Assembly (NCBI RefSeq): GCF_001375535.1
Contig: NZ_LN831197.1
Span: forward strand, 4,242,660-4,306,659
Direction: 5' to 3'
DNA length: 64,000 bases
Source: Bacillus niameyensis
GTDB taxonomy: Bacteria > Bacillota > Bacilli > Bacillales > Bacillaceae_C
Below, in pieces: positions 1 through 9,223 of this stretch. The translations under genes were made by a program, and so were the position numbers. Below the pieces are notes generated by a model. It ran no database searches. It was not told the DNA's origin and saw nothing but the letters and a program-made list of their open reading frames with translations. The stretch's first letter is position 1, and each line of letters opens with the position of its first letter.

Positions 1-692
1 TACATATAAAAGAAGCAGGTTATCAATTAAACGAGGCTGTCATTTCCAATATCTCCTTTTCTATTAATCAAGGAGAATTAATGGGAATGATTGGTTCTAA
101 TGGCGCAGGAAAAAGTACGACGATTAAAGCTATTTTGAATGATCTTCCTTTTATAGAAGGTCAAATTTCTAGGGCGCACGGAAGCCGATATGCTTATATA
201 CCTGAACGACCACTGTTTTATCAAGAATTAACTTTATGGGAGCACTTTGAGTTTGTTTCAGCTGTTGAGGAATTAGGCGAAGAGTATCTAAGTTATGCAA
301 AAGAAATTTTACGGAAATTTCGATTAAGTCAACATTATCATGAGTTTCCGGGTAATTTTTCAAAAGGAATGCAACAAAAAGGAATGCTCGCTCTCGCTCT
401 ATTTACGAAACCAAGTTTATTAATTATAGATGAACCATTTATGGGATTAGATCCTCGTTCTACAAAGCTGTTATTAGACATGCTAGAGGAAGAGAGAAAG
501 AATGGAACTGCAATTTTAATGTGTACTCATATTTTAGATACTGCACAACGGATTTGTGATTCATTCGTAATTGTTGAAAAAGGAAATATAAAAGCGAAAG
601 GTACACTCGAAGAAGTATTATCCCAATGTGGTGCAACTGATAACAGTCTTTATTCGTGCATTACCATGGAGGATGATGAGTATGACGAGTAG
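1..692 (+). CDS. ythP: ABC transporter ATP-binding protein, EcsA/YthP type (5' end outside window)
   Basis: ATPase subunit of a membrane ABC exporter, pairing with the EcsB-type permease that follows. The reading frame is open back to base 3, and the residues there (HIKEAGYQLNEAVISNIS) belong to the beta-sandwich in front of Walker A, so only roughly the first ten residues lie outside the window. The ATG at 81 is internal. Walker A is GSNGAGKST, the signature region is FSKGMQQK, Walker B is LLIIDEPFMGLD and the switch His is in CTHILD. The stop overlaps the next gene, which implies co-translation. In B. subtilis ythP-ythQ sit beside ytjP, as here; the symbol rests on that synteny. The transported substrate is unknown. 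Confidence 0.85.
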   Translation, partial: HIKEAGYQLNEAVISNISFSINQGELMGMIGSNGAGKSTTIKAILNDLPFIEGQISRAHGSRYAYIPERPLFYQELTLWEHFEFVSAVEELGEEYLSYAKEILRKFRLSQHYHEFPGNFSKGMQQKGMLALALFTKPSLLIIDEPFMGLDPRSTKLLLDMLEEERKNGTAILMCTHILDTAQRICDSFVIVEKGNIKAKGTLEEVLSQCGATDNSLYSCITMEDDEYDE

Positions 693-1851
693 GCAACTTT
701 TATGGCAAAGACTTAAACAACATTGGAAAGGGCAATATGGTGTTTTAAAATCTGTCATCGATTGGACAGTTTTCGTTTATTTCGTTATACCTGCAACTGT
801 AATATCATTCTTTGTGTATAAATCATGGTGGACAGAAATTCCGAGTTGGATGGATGGGATTCCTGTTGGCATACTTTTCTTGATTTTCTTTTTCCTTTTA
901 TGGGGCGATCATTTTTTAACTTTTGTACGGGAAGCAGATCGAATTTTTCTTAAAAGGAATGAAAAGCTATTCCTCGGGTTAAAACGAGGAGGAATTATAT
1001 ATTCTTATCTGTTTGAATGCTTGTCAGCCGCAGGCCTTTGTTTGGCGATTGCTCCTTTTTGGTTTCGTCATTTCGATTTGAACATTACTCAGTTGTTATT
1101 ATTTGCATGTCTCTGGGTGTCGCTTAAATGGTTAATAATGGGGATAAAAGGGAAAGTCGATGTTATGATCCGCGGTTGGAGAAGTTTTCTGCGAGGAATT
1201 CCAATCTTTTTAGGGGCTCTTTTAATTTGGCAGTTTAGTTATAGCTTTTTCATTGATCAAGCATACTTACTATGTGTTGCTCTTATTTTCTTTAATAGTT
1301 TCATTTCGATTGCATTAGTACGCCCTCGCTTCACTTCTGTTTATAATTTTGAACGAGATCTCGCAATCGATCAGCTTGAAAAAAGTAAATGGACAGAGGC
1401 GATTTTTAGAATATCAATGGATATAGAAAAGATACCCATTTCTTATTCAAACCGTAAAAGTCCACGTCTTTATTCCCGATCCAACCGGATTTTTAAAAAG
1501 CGCACACCTAAAAATGGATTTTTGGAACTTTTTATTAAAGTAATAACTAGGGATAAACAATATATGTTAAGTTACTTCCAAATTATCGGCTGGACTTCAG
1601 CTGCAGCTTTCTTCTTACCTCCGATCTGGTTGAAAGTAGCGGTTGTCGGTAGTGGGTGTATTTTTCTCCTTAGTTGGATTGGAAATGTCTGGCATAAGGT
1701 GATTGCATCTCCTCCATTTACAAGGAAATATGCAAGTGAAGACGCGTTTTTTGTCGGGAAAAGGAGCGTGACGGCTGTCGCTGTTATTCCATTTCTTTTA
1801 ATTGTTGGTTTAATAACTTACATAAGAATTTATATTTTCTATCAGCTATGA
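682..1851 (+). CDS. ythQ: ABC transporter permease, EcsB/YthQ family
   Basis: Membrane subunit partner of the preceding ATPase. About 389 residues with several hydrophobic segments (for example near residues 30-45, 60-80, 110-165 and 180-230, and a C-terminal group) separated by a basic loop rich in Arg, Lys and Ser around residues 260-290. I chose the ATG at 682 because GGAGG at 668-672 lies 9 bases upstream. Earlier in-frame starts (628, 673, 676) overlap that ribosome site or lack one. The first codons overlap the end of ythP by 11 bases. In B. subtilis EcsB-type permeases affect secretion and proteolysis, but the cargo here cannot be read from sequence. Confidence 0.8.
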   Translation: MTSRQLLWQRLKQHWKGQYGVLKSVIDWTVFVYFVIPATVISFFVYKSWWTEIPSWMDGIPVGILFLIFFFLLWGDHFLTFVREADRIFLKRNEKLFLGLKRGGIIYSYLFECLSAAGLCLAIAPFWFRHFDLNITQLLLFACLWVSLKWLIMGIKGKVDVMIRGWRSFLRGIPIFLGALLIWQFSYSFFIDQAYLLCVALIFFNSFISIALVRPRFTSVYNFERDLAIDQLEKSKWTEAIFRISMDIEKIPISYSNRKSPRLYSRSNRIFKKRTPKNGFLELFIKVITRDKQYMLSYFQIIGWTSAAAFFLPPIWLKVAVVGSGCIFLLSWIGNVWHKVIASPPFTRKYASEDAFFVGKRSVTAVAVIPFLLIVGLITYIRIYIFYQL

Positions 1852-1906
1852 GGAAGATAATAGAGGTACAATATAATAGGATCATTAATCAAAGGAGTAT
1901 GGACTT

Positions 1907-3325
1907 ATGGAAAAAATAGATTGGCAAGTGGAAGTGGAGAGTAGGAAAGAAGAGTTGATTGCTGATTTGCAAGGCTTATTGCAGATCCCGAGTGTTTTAG
2001 ATGAAAAAAATGCCACAGAAGATGCTCCACTTGGTGTCGACGTTAAGCGAGCGCTTGATTACATGTTATCCCTTGGAGAAAAAGATGGCTTTACAACGAA
2101 AAATTCCGGAAATGTTGCAGGACATCTTGAAATGGGCGAAGGAAAGAGATTGATCGGGGTTTTAGGACATGTTGACGTAGTTCCGGCAAGTGATGGTTGG
2201 TCGGTTGATCCATTTTCCGGAACTGTTAAGGATGATAGAGTTTATTCGCGTGGTGCTATCGATGATAAAGGCCCTACGCTTGCGGCATATTACGGAATGA
2301 AAATAGTAAAAGAATTAGGTCTGCCACTAAAGAAGCGAGTACGATTAATTATCGGAACAGATGAAGAAAGTGATTGGCGTTGTGTCGACCACTATTTCCA
2401 GCATGAGGAAATGCCTGATATGGGGTTTGCTCCAGATGCAGATTTTCCAATTATTATTGCCGAAAAAGGAATAGCGGATCTTGAATTAGTGCAAAATTTT
2501 TCTCCTGCTGAAATGAAAAGTTCGGATATAACATTAATTTCATTTACAGCGGGGCTCCGCTACAATATGGTACCTGATTATGCGAAGGCTGTTTTAGATA
2601 TTAAAGCTGGGCATACTGAAATCATCCAATTATTCCAAGATTTCCTTGAACGCCGTGAGGTAACGGGAAACTATTATGTAGAAAGCGGCTACTCAGTATT
2701 AGAATTGGATGGAAAAGCTGCACACGGTTCCGAACCAGAGAAAGGAAAAAATGCCGGATTAATTTTAGCTGAGTTTCTAGCTTTGCTGGAACTAGACCAA
2801 AAAGGCAAAACATATGTTACAACTGCAGGGCAGTTGTTTGCTGATTCCCGTGGTCACGGTATAAATATAGTTTATAGTGACAAAATTTCAGGCGAACTAA
2901 CTGTCAATATTGGAATCCTTTCTTATAACGAGCAGGATGGAGGACGTTTCGGCCTTACAATTCGCTACCCAGTCACATTTAATATGGAAATTGGCAAAGA
3001 AACAATTAAACAGGTCGCAGGAAACGTTGGCTTTACGATTGATAAATTTTCAAATTCTCATCCTCACCATGTTGAAGAGGATAGTGAATTGATTCAAGTT
3101 TTAAAAAATGTGTACGAAAAGCAAATGGGGGAAAAGGCGCAACTTTTAGCGATTGGCGGTGGAACGTATGCCCGCTCTCTTAAAATGGGGGTTGCGTTTG
3201 GAGCTTTATTTCCAGGAAGACCAGACGTTGCTCATCAAAAAGATGAATACATGGAATTGGCTGATTTACTAAAAGCAACGGCTATTTACGCTGAGGCCAT
3301 TTACGAACTGGCAAGTAGGGAGTAA
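1907..3325 (+). CDS. pepV: Dipeptidase PepV (YtjP), M20A metallopeptidase
   Basis: Zinc dipeptidase that hydrolyses dipeptides in the cytoplasm as the last step of peptide use. It has 472 residues, the usual PepV length. Metal-binding motifs are visible: GHVDVVPASDGW (His and Asp ligands), SRGAIDDKGP (bridging Asp) and GTDEESDW (catalytic Glu pair). A dimerisation/lid domain follows, with KAAHGSEPEKGKNAG, and the last ligand region is near AIGGGTYAR. AAAGGAG at 1891-1897 precedes the ATG. It sits between ythQ and dat as in B. subtilis (ytjP). Transcription probably continues into dat, because no hairpin separates them. Confidence 0.92.
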   Translation: MEKIDWQVEVESRKEELIADLQGLLQIPSVLDEKNATEDAPLGVDVKRALDYMLSLGEKDGFTTKNSGNVAGHLEMGEGKRLIGVLGHVDVVPASDGWSVDPFSGTVKDDRVYSRGAIDDKGPTLAAYYGMKIVKELGLPLKKRVRLIIGTDEESDWRCVDHYFQHEEMPDMGFAPDADFPIIIAEKGIADLELVQNFSPAEMKSSDITLISFTAGLRYNMVPDYAKAVLDIKAGHTEIIQLFQDFLERREVTGNYYVESGYSVLELDGKAAHGSEPEKGKNAGLILAEFLALLELDQKGKTYVTTAGQLFADSRGHGINIVYSDKISGELTVNIGILSYNEQDGGRFGLTIRYPVTFNMEIGKETIKQVAGNVGFTIDKFSNSHPHHVEEDSELIQVLKNVYEKQMGEKAQLLAIGGGTYARSLKMGVAFGALFPGRPDVAHQKDEYMELADLLKATAIYAEAIYELASRE

Positions 3326-3369
3326 AATAAGTTCATCAGAATTTCCAGAAAAATAAGGGGATGTGCTTA

Positions 3370-4224
3370 ATGGGTAAAGTAATTATTAATGATCAAATAA
3401 CAGAGCGTTCAGAAGCCGTAATTGATATTGAAGATCGTGGCTATCAATTTGGAGATGGAGTTTACGAAGTAATCCGTATTTATGATGGATCCTTATTTAC
3501 AGCAGAGGAACACTTGAACAGATTTTATCAAAGTGCTGAGAAAATCAAAATGATTGTTCCGTTTGATAAAAAACAATTGCGTGCTTTAGTGGAGCAACTT
3601 GTGAAAGAAAATCAAGTGAAAGACGGATCCCTTTATATGCAATTGACAAGAGGTGCTTCACCTCGTAACCATGTTTTCCCAGGGGAAGAAATTCAACCTG
3701 TTTTGACAGCTTACACGAAAGAGGTACCACGACCAGAAGAAGCAATGGCAAATGGTGTGAAAGCGATCGTTGTCGATGATATTCGCTGGCTTCGCTGTGA
3801 TATAAAAAGTTTAAACCTACTTCCTAATATTTTGGCAAAACAAGAAGCAAGTGAACAAGGCTGCTTTGAAGCTATCCAACACCGTAATGGGTTAGTCACA
3901 GAAGGTTCTTCGTCTAATGCTTATATTATTAAAGACGGAAAAATTCAAACACATCCTGCAACGAACTTGATACTGAACGGTATTACACGCCAAGTAATTG
4001 CAAAACTATGTGCAGAAAATGACATTCCTTTTTCAGAAGAACCGTTCCACATAGATGATCTTTTTAATGCCGATGAAGTTTTTATATCAAGCACAACATC
4101 TGAAGTAATGCCCGTTATTCAAATTGATGAGCAAGTAATCGGGGATGGAAAACCAGGGCGTATTACGAGTCAATTACAATCTCTATTTGTTGCAAAAATT
4201 GAATCTGACAAACATAATAAGTGA
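3370..4224 (+). CDS. dat: D-alanine aminotransferase
   Basis: PLP-dependent fold type IV transaminase that interconverts D-alanine and 2-oxoglutarate with pyruvate and D-glutamate, feeding peptidoglycan precursors. The start at 3370 (MGKVIINDQ) follows AAGGGG at 3353-3360; an ORF start nine bases earlier is poorly placed. The length of 284 residues fits the family. The PLP lysine is K146 in RCDIKSLNLL. Other family signatures are DRGYQFGDGVYEV and the C-terminal FISSTTSEVMPV. A hairpin terminator follows, so pepV-dat may form a small cell-wall and peptide unit. Confidence 0.93.
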   Translation: MGKVIINDQITERSEAVIDIEDRGYQFGDGVYEVIRIYDGSLFTAEEHLNRFYQSAEKIKMIVPFDKKQLRALVEQLVKENQVKDGSLYMQLTRGASPRNHVFPGEEIQPVLTAYTKEVPRPEEAMANGVKAIVVDDIRWLRCDIKSLNLLPNILAKQEASEQGCFEAIQHRNGLVTEGSSSNAYIIKDGKIQTHPATNLILNGITRQVIAKLCAENDIPFSEEPFHIDDLFNADEVFISSTTSEVMPVIQIDEQVIGDGKPGRITSQLQSLFVAKIESDKHNK

Positions 4225-4240
4225 AAGAATGAACTGCATT

Positions 4241-4277
4241 GCCATTAGCGCCCTATGAAACGGGCGCTAATGGCTTT
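4241..4277 (+). terminator. Rho-independent terminator after dat
   Basis: A perfect 13-bp stem (GCCATTAGCGCCC pairing with GGGCGCTAATGGC) around an 8-base loop is followed by only a short T run, so it may act weakly or in both directions. Confidence 0.7.
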
Positions 4278-4339
4278 AAATAGATTTATTTGAAAATCAA
4301 AGGGCAGGATAGGGGAATTGCTTGAAGGGAGTAAAGATC

Positions 4340-4876
4340 ATGACGGCTGCTCATTATTTTTTTGCATTAGCTCTACCAGACGAAACGAAGCAAACTATAT
4401 GGACAATCAGTGAAGAACTTCAATCAGCCCTACCTTTTAAAAAATGGGTTCATCCTGCTGATTACCATATAACGTTAGCCTTTTTAGGCTCTGCAGACGA
4501 ACAGCAGTTGAAAGTCGCTCTTGGTCATGTTGAAGCTTGTTTAAATAACTATACAAACTTTCCAATGCAAATAAGTTTTATCGATTCATTTGGCAGTCGC
4601 ATTTTATGGGCCGGTGTTGAGCCTTCAGATGAATTGAATCAGCTCCAAAAGCAAGTTTATTCAAGTTGTAAATTAGCAGGATTTCAACTTGAAACTCGTC
4701 CATTTACTCCACATATTACACTGGCTCGAAGATGGGGGGACGAACGACTCTTTGATCGGAAAGAGTTATCTGTATATAGGCCGAAGATTGATTTTACGGC
4801 TGTAGAAGTCGTCCTATACCGTACACATCCGGAGCAAACCCCGAAGTATGAAAAGATAAAATCGTTTTATTTTTAA
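4340..4876 (+). CDS. thpR: RNA 2',3'-cyclic phosphodiesterase (2'-5' RNA ligase family)
   Basis: 2H phosphoesterase that opens 2',3'-cyclic phosphate ends of RNA; the family was first named 2'-5' RNA ligase. The two catalytic HxT motifs are DYHITLAFLG near residue 43 and PHITLARR near residue 130, in the usual order. The product from the ATG at 4340 is 178 residues and begins MTAAHYFFALALPDE. GAAGGGAG lies about 8 bases upstream, so I prefer this over the upstream TTG at 4322. It is the ytlP homologue by position. Eleven bases separate it from the next gene, suggesting one operon. Confidence 0.88.
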   Translation: MTAAHYFFALALPDETKQTIWTISEELQSALPFKKWVHPADYHITLAFLGSADEQQLKVALGHVEACLNNYTNFPMQISFIDSFGSRILWAGVEPSDELNQLQKQVYSSCKLAGFQLETRPFTPHITLARRWGDERLFDRKELSVYRPKIDFTAVEVVLYRTHPEQTPKYEKIKSFYF

Positions 4877-4887
4877 GGATGATAGAA

Positions 4888-5832
4888 ATGGCTCAATTGA
4901 TTAAATTACAGGATTATATATCACGTTATGAAACGGACCTATCCAGATATCCTTCCCAGTATATTCGATTAAAAAAGCAACAATGGGAAAAGATTAAGGT
5001 CGCTTGGGAAATGGGAGAACTTGACGTTCACAAACAGCCAATCGTTGAAGAAGTGCCGGAAAAACGCAGTGTCTTTAATAAAATCAAACAGATTTTCAAT
5101 CGTGATGAAGACGACTTTTTAAATAGAGAGTATGAAGAGGCTTTGTTAAGAGGGATGAATGAAGAGGAGTTGGACGTTTCTTTTTCCTTTAATGCAAACA
5201 CGGAGCTAGAGTTAAAACAACAATTTCTCGATCACCTGCTAAAATTTCAGATAAAGTGGGCTAGTTCAACGATCGCAGAAAAGTCTTTTGTTGACTCGCG
5301 TTACTATGAGGATTTACGTTTAAAGCATTTTTTGCAAAGTTTTCCTGATCATACCTTATTGTTGTATGAACCGGTTTTCTTGTTGAAAAAAGCACCTGTT
5401 GAATTTGAGCTATTATTACTAACTCCCACAGATATTTGGTGTCTTGCCTTTTTGGAAGAAGAGGATGCGGTATATATTGGCTCTAATGATCACTTTTGGA
5501 GCATGAAAATAGGAGATCGGGAAACGAAGGTATTAAGTCCAATGATGTCAGCTAACCGAATGGGGAAAATAGTGAAACAACTTTTTACGTTAGCTGGGGT
5601 TGATCTTCCAATTCACAAGGTCATTGTTTCCAGAACAGGCTTTATAGATTATCCGGATGTGCCTAGTGACTTGCAATTCTTAGATAAACGTTCGTATGAA
5701 GAGTGGTTCCAAAAAATTCGGCATGCCCACTCACCCGTTAAAAGGATGCAAATGCAAGCAGCTAAAGTTCTTCTTGACTATTGTCAAACAACTTCCTTTC
5801 GTCGGCCAGAGTGGGAACATGATCGATTATAA
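4888..5832 (+). CDS. ytlQ: Conserved protein of unknown function, YtlQ-like
   Basis: A 314-residue soluble protein without obvious signal peptide or membrane helix. The N-terminal 120 residues are basic and helical (LQDYISRYETDLSRYPSQYI). The middle has a mixed alpha/beta look (TLLLYEPVFLLKKAPVEFELLLL). The C-terminal part, IHKVIVSRTGFIDYPDVPSD, vaguely recalls nuclease-related NERD proteins, but I see no convincing catalytic set. The ATG at 4888 follows AAGGAT; the ATG at 4879 overlaps that site. The name rests on position between ytlP and ytmP; function is unknown. Confidence 0.7.
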   Translation: MAQLIKLQDYISRYETDLSRYPSQYIRLKKQQWEKIKVAWEMGELDVHKQPIVEEVPEKRSVFNKIKQIFNRDEDDFLNREYEEALLRGMNEEELDVSFSFNANTELELKQQFLDHLLKFQIKWASSTIAEKSFVDSRYYEDLRLKHFLQSFPDHTLLLYEPVFLLKKAPVEFELLLLTPTDIWCLAFLEEEDAVYIGSNDHFWSMKIGDRETKVLSPMMSANRMGKIVKQLFTLAGVDLPIHKVIVSRTGFIDYPDVPSDLQFLDKRSYEEWFQKIRHAHSPVKRMQMQAAKVLLDYCQTTSFRRPEWEHDRL

Positions 5833-5894
5833 TGTAAAATGTAGGTATTCTCATAAATCTACTTGACGACAAAAGTCCTTTAACGCTAAAATTT

Positions 5895-5933
5895 AAAAGG
5901 ATGGCTATAGTAGTCGATAGCTGTCTTTTTTAT
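5895..5933 (+). terminator. Terminator after the ytlQ-like gene
   Basis: AAAGGATGGCTAT pairs with ATAGCTGTCTTTT through a continuous stem that includes several G-U pairs, with a T6 tail. Confidence 0.7.
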
Positions 5934-5934
5934 T

Positions 5935-6151
5935 CGAAAAGCGGAAGGCGGCGTTTAGCGACGTACAAGCTTTTATAATAAGGATGAACGGCTAAGGACG
6001 CGCCGTCCTAGCGCAACGCCGTTCTGACCAACATCCTGTTGGCCTGAGATAAAGGAAACACAGTGAGCCGATAGGCGAACTGATGTTGACTTATCGTAGG
6101 AAGAAGCTGAAAGTTTGCTAGTCGTTGCCGCCTGGAGCTAGACAACGAAAG
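5935..6151. repeat. GC-richer intergenic repeat-like element
   Basis: About 215 bases without a credible ORF, clearly richer in G and C than the flanks. The ends are partly complementary (GCGGAAGGCGGCG near 5941, TTGCCGCCTGGAGC near 6124). Inner inverted repeats include AACGGC / GCCGTT and CCAACA-TCC-TGTTGG. It resembles structured intergenic repeats with ends like GCCTGGAGCTAGACA that I associate with several Bacillaceae genomes. Whether it is dispersed in this genome cannot be judged from one copy. It could also be a transcribed structured RNA. Confidence 0.5.
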
Positions 6152-6206
6152 TAACAACTTGAAATGCAATTACTATTTTGTTGACATAATTGAAGGTGAA
6201 ATCAAA

Positions 6207-6986
6207 GTGGAACATTTATTGGGGCAGGATTGGGAAATTGTTTCAGCTGGCGGTGCAACAGGTGAAGCTTTTTTTGCAATCAAAGACGGGCAAAAGCTAT
6301 TTCTCAAACGAAATTCATCTCCATTTTTAGCTGTTTTATCAGCTGAAGGTATTGTTCCAAAATTGATTTGGACAAGAAGAATGGAAAATGGGGATGTCAT
6401 TACTGCCCAGCAATGTTTAATAGGTAGAGAATTTAATGCGGAGGAAATGGCTGGAGATCTTGCTCCCATGTTATTAAAAAAAATACATGAATCACGGCCG
6501 CTTTTAAATATGATGATTCGCATGGAAAAGACCCCTTACGCGCCCACTTCCATGCTCCAAGATATAGAATCCACACTAGACAGAGATTTCTTGGCTCTCC
6601 ACGTTGTAAAAGACGCATTGAATTTCTTGAAAAGCGAGATCGCCCATATTCATTGTGATGAATGGGCGGTTTGCCATGGTGATGTCAATCATAATAATTG
6701 GTTGCTTTCAGAAGAAGGCGAAGTTTATTTGATTGATTGGGACAGTGCTGCGATTGCAGATCCGGCATTAGATTTAGGGCCTTTGCTACATTGGTATATA
6801 CCGAAGAGTGACTGGGTGACTTGGCTGAATCATTATGGTACTGCCTTGACACCAGATTTAGAACTTCGCATGAAATGGTACACGATTGCCCATACCCTTC
6901 AATCAATTCAATGGCACAAGCAAAAGAACCACATGCCGGAGATGAAATATTGGTTGAAGGACTTGGAAAACTTTTACTATGAGTGA
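6207..6986 (+). CDS. ytmP: Phosphotransferase of the aminoglycoside/choline kinase-like superfamily (YtmP)
   Basis: Small-molecule kinase-fold protein of unknown substrate. The catalytic loop is CHGDVNHNNW (Brenner motif, Asp base and Asn) near residue 155, followed by the metal-binding YLIDWDSA. The N-terminal lobe begins GGATGEAFFAIKDGQ and the Lys is in FLKRNSSPF. I place the start at GTG 6207, preceded by GAAGGTG. The upstream ATG at 6159 would add a non-conserved tail and lacks a ribosome site. It is convergent with ytzH, 5 bases apart, as in B. subtilis. Confidence 0.82.
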   Translation: MEHLLGQDWEIVSAGGATGEAFFAIKDGQKLFLKRNSSPFLAVLSAEGIVPKLIWTRRMENGDVITAQQCLIGREFNAEEMAGDLAPMLLKKIHESRPLLNMMIRMEKTPYAPTSMLQDIESTLDRDFLALHVVKDALNFLKSEIAHIHCDEWAVCHGDVNHNNWLLSEEGEVYLIDWDSAAIADPALDLGPLLHWYIPKSDWVTWLNHYGTALTPDLELRMKWYTIAHTLQSIQWHKQKNHMPEMKYWLKDLENFYYE

Positions 6987-6991
6987 GCAGT

Positions 6992-7273
6992 CTAGGAAAA
7001 AGTGTTAATGACTTGAACCCACTGGGAGAGCTGTTCCTGGTGGGCATTTATATGCGAATCAGAATTGGACGAGTTTTTTCCAGATTGTGAATACGAATAG
7101 ATATCATGTAAGAGCGGTTCCATGGCTTGAGGAACTGCATTATTCGCAAGTAAAGACTTGATTAGTCGCTCAACCTGTTCATATTCTGCTACAGAACCAC
7201 AGCAATCTTCTAAATGATTATTTAATATATCTTGCAATAAATTGACTTGATCTTGGTGACTTAAAGACATCAT
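6992..7273 (-). CDS. ytzH: YtzH-like small protein
   Basis: A 93-residue acidic helical protein of unknown function. The start at 7273 (MMSLSHQDQ) follows AGAAGGGA. The longer reading frame up to 7513 runs antisense through the start of trmB and is not credible. Opposite orientation between ytmP and trmB reproduces the B. subtilis arrangement, which is the main support for the name. It is divergent from trmB with about 125 bases of shared promoter space. Confidence 0.7.
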   Translation of the reverse strand: MMSLSHQDQVNLLQDILNNHLEDCCGSVAEYEQVERLIKSLLANNAVPQAMEPLLHDIYSYSQSGKNSSNSDSHINAHQEQLSQWVQVINTFS

Positions 7274-7397
7274 ACTCTTCCCTTCTGTAAGAATGTTGAT
7301 TGTAGTTTGTGCAGATGTTTGGTCTTTATGCGGAGTTAAGTTTTTACGGAAGGTTATTGGTGTTTCAACAAAAGTAAATATAGAGGTGTAAAAAACG

Positions 7398-8036
7398 ATG
7401 CGTGTAAGACATAAACCTTGGGCACGAGAAAGAATTGAACAGCATCCACAATATGTTATTCCTAATCCAGAATCATATATTGGAAAATGGAACAATCTTT
7501 TCGAAAACGACAATCCTATCCATATTGAAGTTGGGACTGGAAAAGGGCGTTTTATTACTGAAATGGCTCGTGTTCATCCAAATATTAATTATATTGGGAT
7601 AGAACTTGCGGAAAGTGTAATTGTTTCTGCCCTTGATAAATTAATTGAAGCAGACTTGCCGAATGTTAAATTATTGAATACGAATGGTGAAGATTTGCGG
7701 AATTTTTTCGCGAAGAATGATGTTCAACGCGTTTATTTAAACTTCTCAGATCCATGGCCGAAGAATCGCCATGAAAAAAGACGTTTGACATATAAAACTT
7801 TCTTGAAAATTTACGAAGATATTCTTATAGATGGCGGAGAGATTCACTTTAAGACCGATAATCGCGGTTTATTTGAATATTCGCTTGTTAGCTTTTCAGA
7901 GTATGGAATGCTGTTGAAGGGTGTTTGGCTTGATCTTCATAAAAGCGAATTTGAAGGTAATATTATGACCGAATATGAAGAGAAGTTTTCTGCAAAGGGC
8001 CAACCGATCTATCGTTGTGAAGTAAAATATTTGTAA
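7398..8036 (+). CDS. trmB: tRNA (guanine-N7-)-methyltransferase
   Basis: SAM-dependent enzyme that makes m7G46 in the tRNA variable loop. It has 212 residues with the class I methyltransferase motif [16 protein letters not shown]. The TrmB hallmarks are [16 protein letters not shown] (catalytic Asp/Arg region) and [14 protein letters not shown]. The N-terminus [13 protein letters not shown] is typical of Firmicute TrmB. GAGGTG lies upstream of ATG 7398. A strong terminator follows immediately. Confidence 0.95.
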   Translation: MRVRHKPWARERIEQHPQYVIPNPESYIGKWNNLFENDNPIHIEVGTGKGRFITEMARVHPNINYIGIELAESVIVSALDKLIEADLPNVKLLNTNGEDLRNFFAKNDVQRVYLNFSDPWPKNRHEKRRLTYKTFLKIYEDILIDGGEIHFKTDNRGLFEYSLVSFSEYGMLLKGVWLDLHKSEFEGNIMTEYEEKFSAKGQPIYRCEVKYL

Positions 8037-8068
8037 AAGCACACGTAAGTTTGCGTGTGCTTTTTTTT
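8037..8068 (+). terminator. Terminator after trmB
   Basis: AAGCACACG and CGTGTGCTT form a stem directly after the trmB stop, followed by T8. Confidence 0.9.
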
Positions 8069-8117
8069 GGTAAGTAGCGTCGTAATTGTTAAAATTAATG
8101 GGTACACAAAATAAAAT

Positions 8118-8146
8118 TTCGACAAAATTCGGGGCGTGCCAGGCAC
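8118..8146. repeat. Half copy of a dispersed palindromic repeat
   Basis: These 29 bases match one arm of the palindromes at 12317-12373 and 17997-18054 except for a C in place of A (GCGTGCCAGG for GCGTGACAGG). The matching left arm is absent. It ends four bases before the ribosome binding site of ytnP, so it forms part of that gene's 5' leader. Confidence 0.85.
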
Positions 8147-8166
8147 CCAAGGAGGGGGATCTTTTT

Positions 8167-9045
8167 ATGGAGAGATTAGAATTAGGTAAGCTTACTTTGA
8201 GGTGGTTGAATGGAGGGGATAATTTTCTTGACGGAGGTGCGATGTTTGGAGTAGTGCCAAAACCATTGTGGTCAAGGAAATATCCTGTGAATGAAAAGAA
8301 TCAAATTGAATTGCGCTGTGATCCAATCTTTTTACAAGTGAATGGAAAAAATGTCTTGATTGACACAGGGATTGGAAATGGAAAGTTAACAGAGAAACAA
8401 CTACGTAATTTTGGTGTGACTGAACAATCATGTGTAGAAAGTGATTTGGCAAAAATTGGTTTAACCCCAAATGATATTGATGTTGTTTGTATGACTCATC
8501 TTCATTTTGATCATGCCAGTGGATTGACGAAACCTGTAGATGGCGACTTTGCATCGGTATTTCCGAATGCCGTTATTTACACGTCAGAAGTAGAGTGGGA
8601 TGAGATGCGAAACCCAAATATACGTTCACAGAATACATATTGGAAAGAAAACTGGGAAGCTATTAAGGAGCAGGTTGTAACGTACAAAGAGGAAATTGTC
8701 ATTGAAGATACAATTAAAATGATCCATACAGGGGGCCATAGCAATGGTCATTCAATTATTGTGATTGAAAGTGGTGGCGAGCGGCTAGTTCATATGGCGG
8801 ATCTGATGCCGACTCATGCTCATCAAAATGTGTTATGGGTATTGGCTTATGATGATTATCCGATGGATTCGATTCGCGCCAAACAAAAATGGATTCATTC
8901 CATCATCGAGGCGGGTGATTGGTTTAGTTTTTATCATGATGCTTATTATCGTGCTCTAAAATGGAATGGAAATGGAAAGATCCTTACTTCAGTGAAAAGA
9001 AATCGATCCGATGACGGGACGTTGTTGGGAGAGTTAAGGAAATAG
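8167..9045 (+). CDS. ytnP: Metallo-beta-lactamase fold lactonase, YtnP type
   Basis: Zinc hydrolase of the AHL-lactonase-like branch. B. subtilis YtnP is described as a quorum-quenching lactonase active against a Streptomyces signal; that role here is inferred. It has 292 residues. The metal site is [10 protein letters not shown] (HxHxDH), with further His and Asp ligands in TGGHSNGHS and [14 protein letters not shown] 8167 has GGAGGGGG upstream. The longer upstream frame would translate the repeat at 8118-8146 and is rejected. It follows trmB as in B. subtilis. Confidence 0.85.
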   Translation: MERLELGKLTLRWLNGGDNFLDGGAMFGVVPKPLWSRKYPVNEKNQIELRCDPIFLQVNGKNVLIDTGIGNGKLTEKQLRNFGVTEQSCVESDLAKIGLTPNDIDVVCMTHLHFDHASGLTKPVDGDFASVFPNAVIYTSEVEWDEMRNPNIRSQNTYWKENWEAIKEQVVTYKEEIVIEDTIKMIHTGGHSNGHSIIVIESGGERLVHMADLMPTHAHQNVLWVLAYDDYPMDSIRAKQKWIHSIIEAGDWFSFYHDAYYRALKWNGNGKILTSVKRNRSDDGTLLGELRK

Positions 9046-9223
9046 AGGCAAAGGTTGCGGAAAAATGCCTTTCACAAGGGTTTGCTCCCCCTTTCCATAG
9101 ACTCTGAATCTTTGATCAATAACAAAAATAATTGTATTCGCTTCATCTATTTAAATAACTATATACAACTTCTGTAATAAGAGTTATATTTAGGAAATGA
9201 GAATTAGATGAAGGTGAAAAGAT

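Noticed and set aside
6159-6206. ATG 6159 as start of ytmP
   Set aside because: It has no ribosome site and adds residues unlike the family; GTG 6207 is well placed.
7274-7513. Upstream extension of ytzH antisense to trmB
   Set aside because: The ribosome site and the family length support the start at 7273; the extension covers the trmB start region.
8086-8166. Upstream extension of ytnP
   Set aside because: It would translate the half palindrome; the GGAGGGGG site points to ATG 8167.
9046-9223. Possible riboswitch or leader before the glycosyltransferase operon
   Set aside because: No conserved riboswitch core or terminator/antiterminator pair is visible in this short AT-rich gap.
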